Counted from the first letter of the stretch, positions 24,883 through 35,333 are shown. The stretch is DNA of 64,000 nt from Symsagittifera roscoffensis (GCF_963678635.1 NC_087071.1:6587624-6651623); one strand, 5' to 3'. Notes: a model not told the origin generated them from the sequence alone. Numbers and translations: made by a program.

Positions 24883-25101
24883 GCTCTTTTCCAGTTTCCC
24901 ACCCCCCTCGTAAAACTACAAAAGAAAGCTGTTCATAAATTGTTCACACGGCATTTTGCATGTTAGAAATGTTGTAGAAATTTGTTCACCTGTTCACGTT
25001 GACATGTTTTAATGCAGTTTATAACATCAAAAGTCATTTTAACTATAATTTCCTTTAATGGATTTCAGAAAAAGTCAAAGGGGGTGGAACTGGAAAAGAG
25101 C
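24883..25101. mobile_element. GGCTCTTTTCC-family MITE, copy a
   Basis: Terminal inverted repeats GCTCTTTTCCAGTTTCCC and GGGTGGAACTGGAAAAGAGC. GATCGCCC occurs just before (24874-24881) and just after (25103-25110), fitting an 8-bp target duplication. The interior (GTTCACACGGC, GCAGTTTATAACATC) is shared with the fragment at 27924-28081. Confidence 0.8.
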
Positions 25102-25110
25102 TGATCGCCC

Positions 25111-25317
25111 GGCTCTTTTCCAGTCCCCCCCCCCCCCCCCCCACACACACACAATTGATTTTGAAACACTACTTTTCCGTTGTCTTCACGTAGTTGAGTT
25201 TGGCCTGGTGAAAAAACTGACTATTATGAACACATTTAATCAGATACCTGACATCGTAGCATACGCAAAACAACTGAAAAAATGGAAAGTTTGAAATACG
25301 GTGCAGTGGAAAAGAGC
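25111..25317. mobile_element. GGCTCTTTTCC-family MITE, copy b
   Basis: GGCTCTTTTCCAG at the left and TGGAAAAGAGC at the right. It follows copy a after only nine bases. A long C homopolymer and a short CA run (25127-25151) lie just inside the left end. Confidence 0.7.
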
Positions 25318-25714
25318 TAAACCCCCATTGCACATTTGTATAGACAGCTGTCAGAGCCTTATGAAGTATTGGAAACAGTAAAAAAAATCTATCAAGTTTA
25401 TAAAAACAGTCAAAAAAAACTTACAGGTGGGAGGGATGGGGGGGGGACAAAAAAGAAGGGAGGATTTGGGATAGAGAAAATTGGCAAAAACTAAGCAGGT
25501 GAGTTAGAGCTGCGGTATGGCTTCATTTTTTTACCTCGCTTCTTACATCAACCGAGTTAAAATTCGTCATTTTTAGAACTATTGACTTTACAAAAGGCGG
25601 GAAAAAGAGGCTCTCCATTTTTCACGTAGATTATCATTTTGTTTTGGACTTGATAAAGAAGAAGTCACGTGTGCTTAAAACACTAAAATAAATCATCAAC
25701 TGTTAATTTGAAGG
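25318..25714. promoter_or_regulatory. Probable upstream region of the lectin gene
   Basis: No gene seen. It contains a poly-G tract at about 25438-25447 and AT-rich sequence leading to the lectin ATG at 25715. ACACTAAAATAAATC at 25680 is a TATA-like string about 30 bp upstream of the ATG, too close for a canonical core promoter with a long leader, so any promoter call is weak. Confidence 0.25.
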
Positions 25715-27607
25715 ATGAAACTAAAAATTGTGGTTGCTATCATTGTTTTCTCGAATTCGGCGGCTAGTTTGACCAATTCGACTTCCGACGCCGTTGAACA
25801 CTTTCCAATTTGTCCTCCCGACTTCAATCGAATCGCAGGCGTGAACGGAAAATGCATTCATTACAGCAGCAAGGGAAGAAACTTTCAAGAAGCACTGAAC
25901 TACTGCGAGAAACGGTACGTCCTTCGTTCACAAATTTATACCATCCCCTTTCAGTTTTGGACACTTTTTTCGGCTCTTTTCCAGTTCCCCCTTTCAAAAT
26001 ACCGAGTTTTATGTTTGTTTTACGTGTTATTACGGTTAAATGCGTGAAGTTATACTGTAAAGTACGAAGAACAAATCTGTTCACAGTTGTCGATTTGTTC
26101 ACTACGCCAAGTTTTCTTGCATTCTGACAACGTCAAATACACTTTTCAAAATTGAATTTGAAAGGGGGGAAACTGGAAAAGAGCCCTTTTTCCTTTTCCC
26201 CCACCTGCAAATTTTAGCCTGTTTGAAATAAAATATCCAATGAAACGGAAAAAAATCCAGTTTTTGTGTATCCAGGACTACGTTACGCAGACAAAAAAAA
26301 ACAATAATTTTTTTTCGGAAAACGTTTGTTTGAGTACCAAATTCAATTTGCGGTTAAAAACCTTTTGGTACTTGGAAAAAATTTTGTTGTCGCCCTCAAA
26401 AAACTGCTCGTCATACAACTTTCATACACAGAAATTGTAAGATAACCATTTTTCCAATTGTAAGATAACTATTTTTTTTTCACCACCAGTTTATTTTATT
26501 TGATTCAAATAGCCGCAGAAACTAGTTCGAATCTCTTCAATGATTTTTTTGAAATTTTTTTTATGTATGGAATTGTAAGATAAACGTTTTTGGGGTATGG
26601 AATTGTAAGATAAGCATTTTCAGTTTATGGAAGTTTACCAGGTACCAAACAGATTCGCTTTTGATATATGAAGAACGAATCTGTTTGTTAGTTTGGTCAT
26701 CAAGCCAGGTTGCAATCCATCTTGGCAACGCTTATTTAGTTGCTCACAAGTGAAACTACAGAGTGGGAGAGAAAGTTGAAAACATTCTTGGCTCTTTTCC
26801 AGTTCCCCCCTTTCAAATTCAATTTTGAAAAGTCTATTTAACGTTGTCATAAATCAAGGAAACTTGGCGTGGTGAACGAATTGACAATTGTGAACAGATT
26901 TGTTCTTCATACTTTACAGCGCATTTAGCCGTAATAACACTTAAAACAAACATTCGGTATTTTGAAAGGGGGAAACTGGAAAAGAGCCACATTGTTTTAT
27001 GTTATTTTTTGTCCCAAGATAGTGATAATACCTAGTTTTATCTTAGAACACCAAGAAATTGTTGAGCAATTTCAATAACAAATTTAAAAAAACTAATTTT
27101 CAAAGCTCCTATTCAGAATTTTTTCCGCATAAACCTAAGCAGAGCGAGAAAACGTGAGGTAATGAAGCATCTCTCAAAAAATGAAAAGAAGGTTTTCAGT
27201 ACTTACTGGATTTTTTCCGGATCAAAATGTATGAATTTTGTTTCTTTGATGCAAGGGGCTCACTGTCGGCCATATTTCTGTTTTGTTTTGTGCTACAAAT
27301 CAAGAGTGAGAAGAAAATGTTCTTTTCACGTTTTGTTCTCACACAAAAAGAATGAAACGATTTTATGATCACAAAGTTTCAAAGGTTTTTTTTTGTGATT
27401 TCTGCTTCTGCAAGTTGCTTGGTTGCGTTTCTTTTATTTAGACAGTTTATATTCGATTATGATGTTTTGGCGGGCGGGTGGGGGAGAAGGCCTGGGATGG
27501 AGTGGTTGGTATAATTGAGTATATTATGTCTTGCAATTTTAAGGAACTCCCAAATGTTCATGCCACGCAGTTTAGAGGAGCTACAAACAGTTAACAAGTA
27601 TTTCGAG
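25715..27607 (+). CDS. Secreted C-type lectin domain protein, first two exons
   Basis: Exon 1 (25715-25914) encodes a hydrophobic signal peptide (about residues 1-19) and the start of a C-type lectin domain: CPPDF, then C-IHYSS, then the aromatic/Ala/Cys helix ending NYCEKR. It stops at a consensus donor (CG, then GTACGT). Exon 2 (27544-27607), after TTTTAAG, continues in matching phase with MPRSLEELQTVNKYFE, the typical strand and helix of the family, and ends GAG, then GTCAGT. Joining in phase 2 restores one reading frame across both exons. Intron 1 (about 1.6 kb) contains two MITEs. The remaining exons, with the WIG and WND-type ligand motifs, were not found downstream, where a duplication and repeats intervene; the gene may be truncated or have long introns. 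Ligand is unknown. Confidence 0.75.
25972..26185. mobile_element. GGCTCTTTTCC-family MITE, copy c, in lectin intron 1
   Basis: Starts GGCTCTTTTCCAGTTCCCCC and ends GGGGGGAAACTGGAAAAGAGCC. The interior carries CGTGTTATTACGGTTAAATG and CACTACGCCAAG, which are the inverse of copies d and e. It lies 57 bp after the exon 1 donor. Confidence 0.85.
26186..26789. repeat. Intron sequence with GGAATTGTAAGATAA repeats
   Basis: Between two MITEs. GAAATTGTAAGATAACC (26430), CAATTGTAAGATAAC (26456), GGAATTGTAAGATAAAC (26570) and GGAATTGTAAGATAAGC (26600) recur at irregular spacing; related strings recur at about 28170-28270. A second copy-d-like fragment in inverted order lies around 26640-26790. No gene seen. 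Confidence 0.5.
26790..26988. mobile_element. GGCTCTTTTCC-family MITE, copy d, in lectin intron 1
   Basis: GGCTCTTTTCCAGTTCCCCC at the left and GGGGGAAACTGGAAAAGAGCC at the right, 199 bp. The ends are followed inward by TTTCAAATTCAATTTTGAAAAG on one side and ATTTTGAAAG on the other. The best-preserved member with copy e. Confidence 0.9.
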
Positions 27608-27711
27608 GTCAGTTTTTTGCTTACTTTCTATTAATGAATATTTAGGGTTTCTTGGGATTTTTTCAAGTTTGCACCATCTAAAATTATCAGTAAAAAACTG
27701 CTAAAAAGTTG

Positions 27712-27923
27712 GGCTCTTTTCCAGTTTACCCCCTTTCAAATTCAATTTTGAAAAGTGTATTTAACTTTGTCATAGTGTAATGAAATTTGGAGTGGTGAAC
27801 AAATCGACAACTGTGAACAGATTTGTTCATCATTCTTTACAGCGTAACATCAAGCATTTAGCCCTAAAACACGTAAAACAAACAAAAAACTCGGTTTTTG
27901 AAAGGGGGAACTGGAAAAGAGCC
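27712..27923. mobile_element. GGCTCTTTTCC-family MITE, copy e
   Basis: GGCTCTTTTCCAGTTTACCCC to GGGGGAACTGGAAAAGAGCC, 212 bp, similar to copy d over its length, including GTGAACAAATCGACAACTGTG. It lies about 100 bp after lectin exon 2. Confidence 0.9.
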
Positions 27924-28081
27924 AAAAATTGTTCATGTGGCATTATGTATCTAAAAAGTGTTGTAGTAGTTTGTTCACTTGTTCTCTCTGACACATTTTA
28001 GTGCAGTTTATAACATATCAAGTCATTTAAATTAGACTTTCTTATTCTGAATTTCAAGGGGGTGGGGAACTGGAAAGGAGC
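27924..28081. mobile_element. GGCTCTTTTCC-family MITE, right half of a variant
   Basis: Directly abuts copy e. The interior TTGTTCATGTGGCATTATG and GCAGTTTATAACATATC matches copy a, and it ends GGGGAACTGGAAAGGAGC. The left terminus is missing, as if copy e had inserted into it. Confidence 0.65.
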
Positions 28082-28949
28082 TTTTAAAAAAAACAACAGA
28101 AATGTGTTCTATGAAAACTGCACGGGTTGACTAAAACTTCTTATCATACATTTTCAATATATGAGAAACTTCTTGTCATACAATTTCATACAATTCCATA
28201 AGAACAGAAAGTTGTAAGAAACCTCTACGATAAGAATTTTTCAATATATGAAAATTGTATGATAGGTGTTTTTCCATAAAACGAAAAATTGATTTTTTGT
28301 TAAATTTATTTTCTGAAAAATTTTGGGCTGTGTTTGTAACCGAACAAAAGTGACAAACACCTTAATATATTCAGAGCACCAAATCATGGAAGGTCTTGAA
28401 TTTAAATGCATAGAAAACTACCTGAACTATCTGAAAGCTGTCTTTCACAAATGATACAACAAAAGTAACAATCTTTTATTTTTTAGCAAAATTTTCAACA
28501 ACGATTATTTTAAAATTTTGAATTTTTTAAATATTTGACATTGATCAAGGCATACATACACGCGATACAAAAAAACTTGGAGTTTTTAGCGTTTTCGATA
28601 AAACATATTAAGTTAAAAGGAAAAAAAGAGCCGTTATTATCGTATCCAAGATTACGTTATGCACAAAATTTTAAATTTTGCATGCACTTTTTTTGAAAAA
28701 ATTTGTTTGCGTACAAAATTCGATTTGCGGTTGAAAAAAAAAACAACAACATAGGGCAAATTTTCAAAATTACTTGAAAAATTAAGGCAAACTTTTGTGT
28801 CGCCATCAAAAAAAATGCCAGTCATTCAATTTCCATATATGGAAATTGTATGATATGGATTTTTTCAAAAAACGAAAACCTCGTTTTTTTATCCCAAGAA
28901 TGTTTTATCAGAAACAAACAACCGCTGTTATATAGTTCAGGACTTTTTT
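28082..28949. other. No supported gene
   Basis: AT-rich DNA with short foldback strings such as TCATACAATTTCATACAATT and its complement near 28180-28260. No exon of the lectin gene was recognised. Confidence 0.35.
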
Positions 28950-29022
28950 TCGTTCAGGACGACATTTCTTTTCAGGACGACGTTTCTTTTCAGGACGACG
29001 TTTCTTTTCAGGACGACGTTAC
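28950..29022. repeat. 18-bp tandem repeat TTTCTTTTCAGGACGACG
   Basis: Four units in a row, the first with ACATTTC instead of ACGTTTC. Three reappear at 30083-30146, one with an extra TGAAA. The period of 18 gives a spurious FQDDVS hexapeptide repeat. The array marks the junction of the tandem duplication. Confidence 0.9.
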
Positions 29023-30082
29023 TCTGCTATTTTACCAATTTTTTTTTTTTGAAACATCAATTCAATTAGGACTGCTCTTATGACCAAACTGAGTTTGGTT
29101 CAATTTCATCTACTTAGCTAACTTTCCAAATAACAAGTAAAAAGGTAGAAAAAAAATTGATCGAAATCTATTTGCAAAAGTAGAATTTTTTTTTTCAAAG
29201 TTCCCAGCAAGATGCAAGTTTCACCTATTGATTCGTTTTCCTTCAACTCATTTCAATGTTTTAAATTTGAGTCAATCAAGGTTTTTTTTTCTGAACTTTG
29301 AAGAGCTTAAAGCATTTTTGAATATTTTTTTTAATGAAAATTTTTCAAGAAAATTTTTTTAATGCTGTTACTTTGCGTTTTTTGACATTTTCTAACTGTC
29401 TGCTGATTATGTTTGAATTGTTGAATCAGAAATGCTTCATTCAAGTTTCCCGCTGTAAGGTTTCGGGCGCTTGCTTACTACCCAATACTCTTCAAATTTT
29501 CTGTTGTTCTGGTTGTTCTACCGGCACGTCTCCATGCTCCTCCAGATTTCAATTTGTCAGTAGTTTTTTACAGTTTTCTACGTGTTATTATGGCTAAACG
29601 CAAAGCCTATAGATACCATGTGGGCTCTTTTTTCTTTCCCTTAACCTGCAAAACTTACAAGTGTTACAAATGTGCAAACTGACATGCTAACTAATTAGGC
29701 CAAGACAAACATATTTGATATTCAGATAAAACTTTGTAAAAACCCTCATTACACCATAAAATTGATGCTTATGTGGGGTTGGGGAAAAGGAGAAAGAGCC
29801 AGCATGTGAAGTCAAAACTATGCAAGGTTTTTTGGTTCCTGTTGCAATTTTCGGTCTGATTTTGTTCTGTTTTTCAACAATTTCGAGTGTCCTTAATGAA
29901 GGTTATCTCGAAGTATCATAACGTTTTTATGGAAAAAATGAGGGTTGTGCTTAGTTTTTATTGTCAACTAATTCGGCTTTCTGATTTTCGACTGAACTTC
30001 GGTTAGTTATCTTTTGAAGGGCAAATTCCTCTCTGGTCAGCGTTTGACTTTATTTTGAGATGTTTAGGAGTTCTGCTAGGTG
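28957..30082. repeat. 1126-bp tandem duplication, first copy
   Basis: Nearly identical to 30083-31208 at a constant offset of 1126-1127 bp. Differences are a few substitutions and homopolymer length changes (for example the T run near 29033 against 30166, and GGGCGC against GGGCTC near 29465). It contains a diverged MITE at 29622-29800. The Cys-rich open frames inside (29334-29597 and its partner) are not supported as genes. Confidence 0.9.
29622..29800. mobile_element. Diverged GGCTCTTTTCC-type MITE, copy g
   Basis: GGCTCTTTTTTCTTTCCC at the left and GGGGAAAAGGAGAAAGAGCC at the right, 179 bp, with a different interior (CCTGCAAAACTTACAAGTG). Similar ...TTTTCCCCCACCTGCAAATTT strings at 26190-26215 and 22520-22540 suggest a second subfamily. 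Confidence 0.6.
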
Positions 30083-31208
30083 ACGTTTCTTTTCTGAAAG
30101 GACGACGTTTCTTTTCAGGACGACGTTTCTTTTCAGGACGACGTTACTCTGCTATTTTACCAAAAAAATTTTTTTTGAAACATCAATTCAATTAGGACTG
30201 CTCTTATGACCAAACTGAGTTTGATTCAATTTCATCTACTTAGCTAACTTTCCAAATAACAAGTAAAAAGGTAGAAAAAAAATTGATCGAAATCTATTTG
30301 CAAAAGTAGAATTTTTTTTTTCAAAGTTCCCAGCAAGATGCAAGTTTCACCTATTGATTCGTTTTCCTTCAACTCATTTCAATGTTTTAAATTTGAGTCA
30401 ATCAAGGTTTTTTTTTCTGAACTTTGAAGAGCTTAAAGCATTTTTGAATATTTTTTTTATGAAAATTTTTTTCAAGAAAATTTTTTTAATGCTGTTACTT
30501 TGCGTTTTTTGACATTTTCTAACTGTCTGCTGATTATGTTTGAATTGTTGAATCAGAAATGCTTCATTCAAGTTTCCCGCTGTAAGGTTTCGGGCTCTTG
30601 CTTACTACCCAATACTCTTCAAATTTTCTGTTGTTCTGGTTGTTCTACCGGCACGTCTCCATGCTCCTCCAGATTTCAATTTGTCAGTAGTTTTTACAGT
30701 TTTCTACGTGTTATTATGGCTAAACGCAAAGCCTATAGATACCATGTGGGCTCTTTTTTCTTTCCCTTAACCTGCAAAACTTACAAGTGTTACAAATGTG
30801 CAAACTGACATGCTAACTAATTAGGCCAAGACAAACATATTTGATATTCAGATAAAACTTTGTAAAAACCCTCATTACACCATAAAACTGATGCTTATGT
30901 GGGGTTGGGGAAAAGGAGAAAGAGCCAGCATGTGAAGTCAAAACTATGCAAGGTTTTTTGGTTCCTGTTGCAATTTTCGGTCTGATTTTGTTCTGTTTTT
31001 CAACGATTTCGAGTGTCCTTAATGAAGGTTATCTCGAAGTATCATAACGTTTTTATGGAAAAAATGAGGGTTGTGCTTAGTTTTTATTGTCAACTAATTC
31101 GGCTTTCTGATTTTCGACTGAACTTCGGTTAGTTATCTTTTGAAGGGCAAATTCCTCTCTGGTCAGCGTTTGACTTTATTTTGAGATGTTTAGGAGTTCT
31201 GCTAGGTG
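30083..31208. repeat. 1126-bp tandem duplication, second copy
   Basis: Partner of 28957-30082. It ends at TTCTGCTAGGTG (31208), the same string that ends the first copy at 30082, after which single-copy sequence resumes. The matching MITE copy lies at 30748-30926. Confidence 0.9.
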
Positions 31209-31640
31209 TTTGAGAAGAACAAACTCTAGCAAAATAACAAGCTCAAACGTGTATAGCTTAAACAGATTTTTTCAAGAATTTTATAGAAAGTTTTTTCTAA
31301 CAAAAATTCAGCTTACAACTTTTTTAATTAGTGCCAGTTTCAAGCGCTTATTTTTGATTTTTTTTTATTTTAGTACAAAATTCTTAACGATTCAAAAAAC
31401 TCTATAATAGTCAAATATAAATCTTTGCATAATCTAAAAACAATTATAATCAATTAAAAAACATTGTATTTCAATGTAAACGATCACATTCTTCATTAAT
31501 CTAGCAGTTCTTCGATACAATTATAACCCATACTGAACTTTTCTCCAAATTTGATCATACAATTTTCAGACACTAGCTGTTTTCCAGCTCTGTGCATATC
31601 TGTTTCACATGTGATCACTTCTGCCATTTGCAGAATAAAC

Positions 31641-31846
31641 CTGAGTCAGACATGACTATACCTGAACATACATGACTATATCTCGTCAGACATGACTATA
31701 TCTGGTCAGACATGGCTATATCTGGTCAGACATGAGAATACCTGGTCAGACATGACTATATCCGGTCAGAAATGACTATACTTGAGTCTGACATGACTAT
31801 ACCTGGTCAGATATGACTATACCTGGTCAGACATGACTATACCTGC
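31641..31846. repeat. 20-bp minisatellite GGTCAGACATGACTATACCT
   Basis: About ten units with scattered substitutions (for example CATGGCTATA and CATGAGAATA). Looser relatives (TCTGGTCAGA, GATCATGTTTGATCC, CTGGCCATATCTGA) continue at 31850-32460. Confidence 0.9.
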
Positions 31847-32004
31847 ATTAGGTCTGTCTGATCATGTAGAAAAAAAATAGCGCCATGTAACGGCAGAAAC
31901 GCAGATGGTTATAATGTAGTCCACTGTAGTTTTACGATAGAATTACAAGCCGGCAGGGTGTTTTGATACGGCAAAGAAACATAATGACCGCCTATTTTTA
32001 ACAA

Positions 32005-32265
32005 TTAACCTTGATCCAGTATGTATTGTTTCGGGAGCGACCTAGCTCCCAATCCAGTCGGATACTTTAAAAGTTTTATGATCCGAGCTGTTGTTTTTCT
32101 GTTGTGTCTGAGGCATGTAAAAAAAAGGTCATTTGTTTCTATTATCACTCCTCGTCCTTTTGGATATGATAATGTGTAGTATCTGTTCTTGTCAGCATAA
32201 TATCTGGAATGCTGGGCATTGCCTGGCACCAATTTCAAATTGGTTTTTGCTTCTCGATTTAACAC
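32005..32265 (-). CDS. Possible exon, unrecognised
   Basis: An 86-codon minus-strand frame of balanced composition. The segment RYYTLSYPKGRGVIIETND looks globular and reminded me of the start of a caspase catalytic domain, but the following residues do not continue that pattern and no catalytic residues are visible, so I make no assignment. It may be a decayed exon. Confidence 0.2.
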   Translation of the reverse strand: MLNREAKTNLKLVPGNAQHSRYYADKNRYYTLSYPKGRGVIIETNDLFFTCLRHNRKTTARIIKLLKYPTGLGARSLPKQYILDQG

Positions 32266-34228
32266 CGAAGCTTGGCTTCAGTTGACTCACGGAGTGTCCC
32301 GGTCTTGCACTACCATCATGATAAGTCTGCTTTAAATCTGATCACGCAATTTCGAGCTTGATCATGTTTGATCCAGGCATGGTCTTGCAATTTCAGAAAT
32401 GATCATATCTAGTCCAGGTTTACTTGAAGTCTGGCCATATCTGACTCAAGATCTGATTTTTTCATAATTCTCATGCCTGGTACATGTCTGTTACAGACAT
32501 TTACAGTGGAAAATGGCATGCCACAGGACTGATACAGATATGGGTTTTGTATATATTTTTGATATCCAGATTTAAATTTAACTACAAAGTTCAGTACGGG
32601 GAGACGAGTATTTTGGATCTACTTTTATGTTTTTTGTCATGCGCTAAAGTCCATTTCAATCAAATGTACTCGATTATATTCCCTTTTATTTGCCATTTGT
32701 TTTCGGCCTGGCTTTCAAGATGTTTTGTCTTGTGATCTTGGGTTTTCAAAGACTTATAGCTTAAGTGTTCTGAAATTTTGAAAAATGTTTCTGAAATTGT
32801 GAATCAAATCAAAATTGAAACGTTTTTTTTGTGACGTTTTTTTGAAGTAATTTTTAGCGTTATTAAAAGTTAGCTGATGTTTTGGTTGTGTTGTCTTTTA
32901 ACTACCGCTGAAAATATCACCGATTAAAGAAATCTTTTTGAGCTTGTTTTTTCTACGATAAATCTTTGCTTTCAGATAAAACAAAAGGTGACAAGAAAAT
33001 CTCAAATTTAGACCAAAAGTTTTGGGCAAACTGGACCCAAATTTTGGCCAAATTGGAGATCTAATGGTTTAAAATCAACCCAAAGAATTTATCAATAGAA
33101 ACAATCATAGTAGCGACCCGTTTTAGGTATAAAGTCACAAACTCCAGTGTTTTATGGACGTTAAAAATGAAGAGAATTTTTTCGCCAAAGAACAATTCGC
33201 GGTTGTTTCCAATCGATTTCAACTTTTCAGAAAAAATTGCATAAATTGCATAGATAGAAGCCTAAAAAATTAAAATAGTTGACTAAGTTTTTTCTCATTT
33301 TCTTTTCTTCTTCTTTTGCGCGAGCAACGAGAGCTGTAGAAACCTTGCAATGGCTCTTTTCTTCGGCGGCTGCTTGACTTGACATTAAACAGAATTCAAC
33401 AATCAATCGAACGTTTTTTTTTGTTTATGTGAAAAATTCAACACTGAAAAATCTACTAATTGCTAACAAAAAAAGACGCCTTAAGCCCAGCAAACCTACC
33501 TCTGTTTAGAATGCACTTTTCAGAAAAATTCATCAAAGTTGCTTCATTTGAAAACATTTTTTTGCCCTTCTGAAACCTTTAGGTTATGAATACGACTGAA
33601 AGAAAACCTTAGTTTGATTCAGCTTTTTTTCCCAGAGGCCTCCAGATCTGATATATTCCTAGTCTCACCAAACTGTATAGAGATAATGGAAACAGCTAAA
33701 AGTTTTTAATTTCATTGATTGCTCCGCGACAGCTCTGATGTACATGATTTGATGTGTAAATGCATAAAAAGTACACTCAGGCTAGACATCAGAGAGTGGT
33801 TTCATCAAACTATCCACAAACTTATTCAAAAGCTAACCGATGTTCCGTGCCTCTTGAACAAGGGTAAAAACAGTTGTGTCTTCAAGCAGCGCTCAACGGG
33901 CTCAGTTTGCCACTCAAAACATGCTGTAATTTGCTTGTTGCAGCAGATCAATTGTCTCGGAACTGTCTTAAACTCCACGAAAGCAGTAAGCCTGGTGTTT
34001 TTTCCTGTGCTTCATTCAGAAAAAAAACACAGTTCGACCACAGACTTAACCCATGCCCTCATTTTTTACAGTTCCTGTAGTACCCACTCTTAGGAATCGA
34101 TAAGCATCGGAAAACGTTTGAGGCCATCATGTCAAAACGTAGATGCTCTAGTTAACAGCTTTAATTCGGCGCACTACGTCCACGCTTAGTAGGTCGAAGT
34201 GAACGTGTTTAATGAAATTGATCGTTAT

Positions 34229-34638
34229 TGGAACCTGATCTAAACTACATTTTATGATTGGATAAATTAGATATTTTATCAATGTAAAGTATTTAATATT
34301 AACCAATCATGATCCATCTAACTAACAATCCACTTATTTGTAAGTGCTGAAATTACTTGTAATTTCAGCACCAGAGAGATTTGAATTTAACTTAGAAATT
34401 AGTTGAACTCTCCCGAGTACTTCAGCAGCCGCAATAAACCAGTATACCCTAGATCTATTGAGCCTAGCAGAGACTAGTTAAACACCCTGAGACTAGATAG
34501 TATAAGAGTAAGATTAGGATCGGTATTAGACTAAGAAGTTGCACGAATCTATCCGGCCGAAAATAAGATAGCGTGACGAGCAGACGGTGTACCCTATCCG
34601 AAATTACTCTATGAGTTATACACTTCGGTCCTAACTCA
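34229..34638 (+). repeat. 5' LTR
   Basis: 410 bp, TG...CA. It differs from the 3' LTR only at four substitutions (the T/C in TTTTAYCAATG, the C/A in AAACAMCCTG, the G/A in TATCCRGCCG, the G/T in ACGGTKTACC), about 99.0% identity. It contains the 34344-34371 hairpin. Promoter elements are not obvious; no canonical TATAAA or AATAAA was pinned down. Confidence 0.95.
34344..34371 (+). promoter_or_regulatory. LTR hairpin, 12-13 bp stem
   Basis: GTGCTGAAATTAC (34344-34356) is followed almost at once by its exact complement (34359-34371). The same hairpin is at 52767-52794 in the 3' LTR. In copy 1 (6090-6119) the stem is kept, but the sequence after GTGCTGAAA differs on both arms and the loop is longer. 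In copy 3 it is degraded (24569-24598). In LTR transcripts it could act as a structured R-region or polyadenylation element; the role is inference. Confidence 0.7.
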
Positions 34639-34640
34639 TC

Positions 34641-34663
34641 TGGTGCGACCATAAGTCTCGAAC
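34641..34663 (+). promoter_or_regulatory. tRNA primer-binding site
   Basis: TGGTGCGACCATAAGTCTC follows the LTR after TC. Its complement ends in CCA and reads back into a TTCGA-type T-loop sequence, as expected for a tRNA 3' end, although one base short of the canonical spacing. Copies 1 and 3 keep TGGTGCRACC. The tRNA identity is not assigned. Confidence 0.75.
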
Positions 34664-35273
34664 AAGACCTTAATCGCTTAGAATTAACCAATAATAGATT
34701 AGAATTTAGACAAAACCTTTACAAAATGTTATATGACGATAATTTAATCGAAATGTCTCTACGACTCAATAGATCAAAGCCAATATTCCGAACGATAACA
34801 GAACTACCCGGAATTGGAAGAAGACCTCGAACCAGAGACGACATACGACAAAGTAGAAACTTGCCATATAGTTATATGATAGTTCGGCAAAAGCCAGAAC
34901 AAACTTTTATATTTAGAATACTACTGGCAATGAATTTAGATTTTCATTTGCAAACATAAAACCTTGAAGTCAATCTTCAAAATCATTACAGGCGCTAAAC
35001 AAAATTATTAATATACAATAACGATTGATAAAAAGATCTCAGATCGTTTTCCTAAATTCTGCAGTAATATACAAAAATGTTTATTGGAAAATCAAAATAA
35101 AAATTAGTAGCATGACAATAAATGGTTAATGATCATAAATCATCCTGGTGTTCCAGCTTCATCACCTAAACATAACAGCATTCATAAGCTCACTAATATC
35201 ATCAAAACACTAAATCTTTTCTCTACACAAAATTAATATTATTAAAACTTAAATTCACTTAATTTTAAAATCA

Positions 35274-35298
35274 GATCATCAAGGCTTATCCTTGGATC
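35274..35298 (+). promoter_or_regulatory. Leader hairpin unit 1
   Basis: GATC-AT-CAAGG, a five-base loop CTTAT, then CCTTG-GATC: a nine-base-pair stem with a two-base bulge. Equivalent units occur in copy 1 (about 6997 and 7117) and copy 3 (about 23610, 23570, 23490, minus strand). Confidence 0.65.
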
Positions 35299-35333
35299 TT
35301 AAATCATTTTCTACTTAATTAAATTTAAAACTT

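Larger units (their letters stand above)
31209..34228. other. Mostly non-coding; two weak exon candidates
   Basis: Holds the 20-bp repeat at 31641-31846 and the minus-strand frame at 32005-32265. A plus-strand frame at 33719-34093 (124 codons, six cysteines) lies in somewhat less AT-rich DNA next to the big element but shows no family signal. ATTCGGCGCACTACGTCCACG at 34164 resembles a string at 51944 inside the big element. TTAT at 34225-34228 is the 5' target-site duplication. Confidence 0.35.

Noticed and set aside
28850-29083. FQDDVS repeat protein
   Set aside because: Artefact of the 18-bp tandem repeat; unit number differs between the two duplicated copies.
29334-30808. Duplicated Cys-rich ORFs in the tandem duplication
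   Set aside because: The two copies differ by homopolymer indels that change the frame, and no domain is visible, so no evidence of selection on a protein.
31641-31846. CRISPR-like array
   Set aside because: Units are contiguous with no unique spacers, in animal DNA; it is a minisatellite. The same holds for 1651-2237 and 59775-60285.
32005-32265. Caspase-like fragment
   Set aside because: Only a short resemblance (PKGRGVIIETND); no catalytic His or Cys context follows.
34726-34959. 77-codon leader ORF of the big element
   Set aside because: Not preserved in copies 1 and 3 despite nucleotide conservation of the leader.
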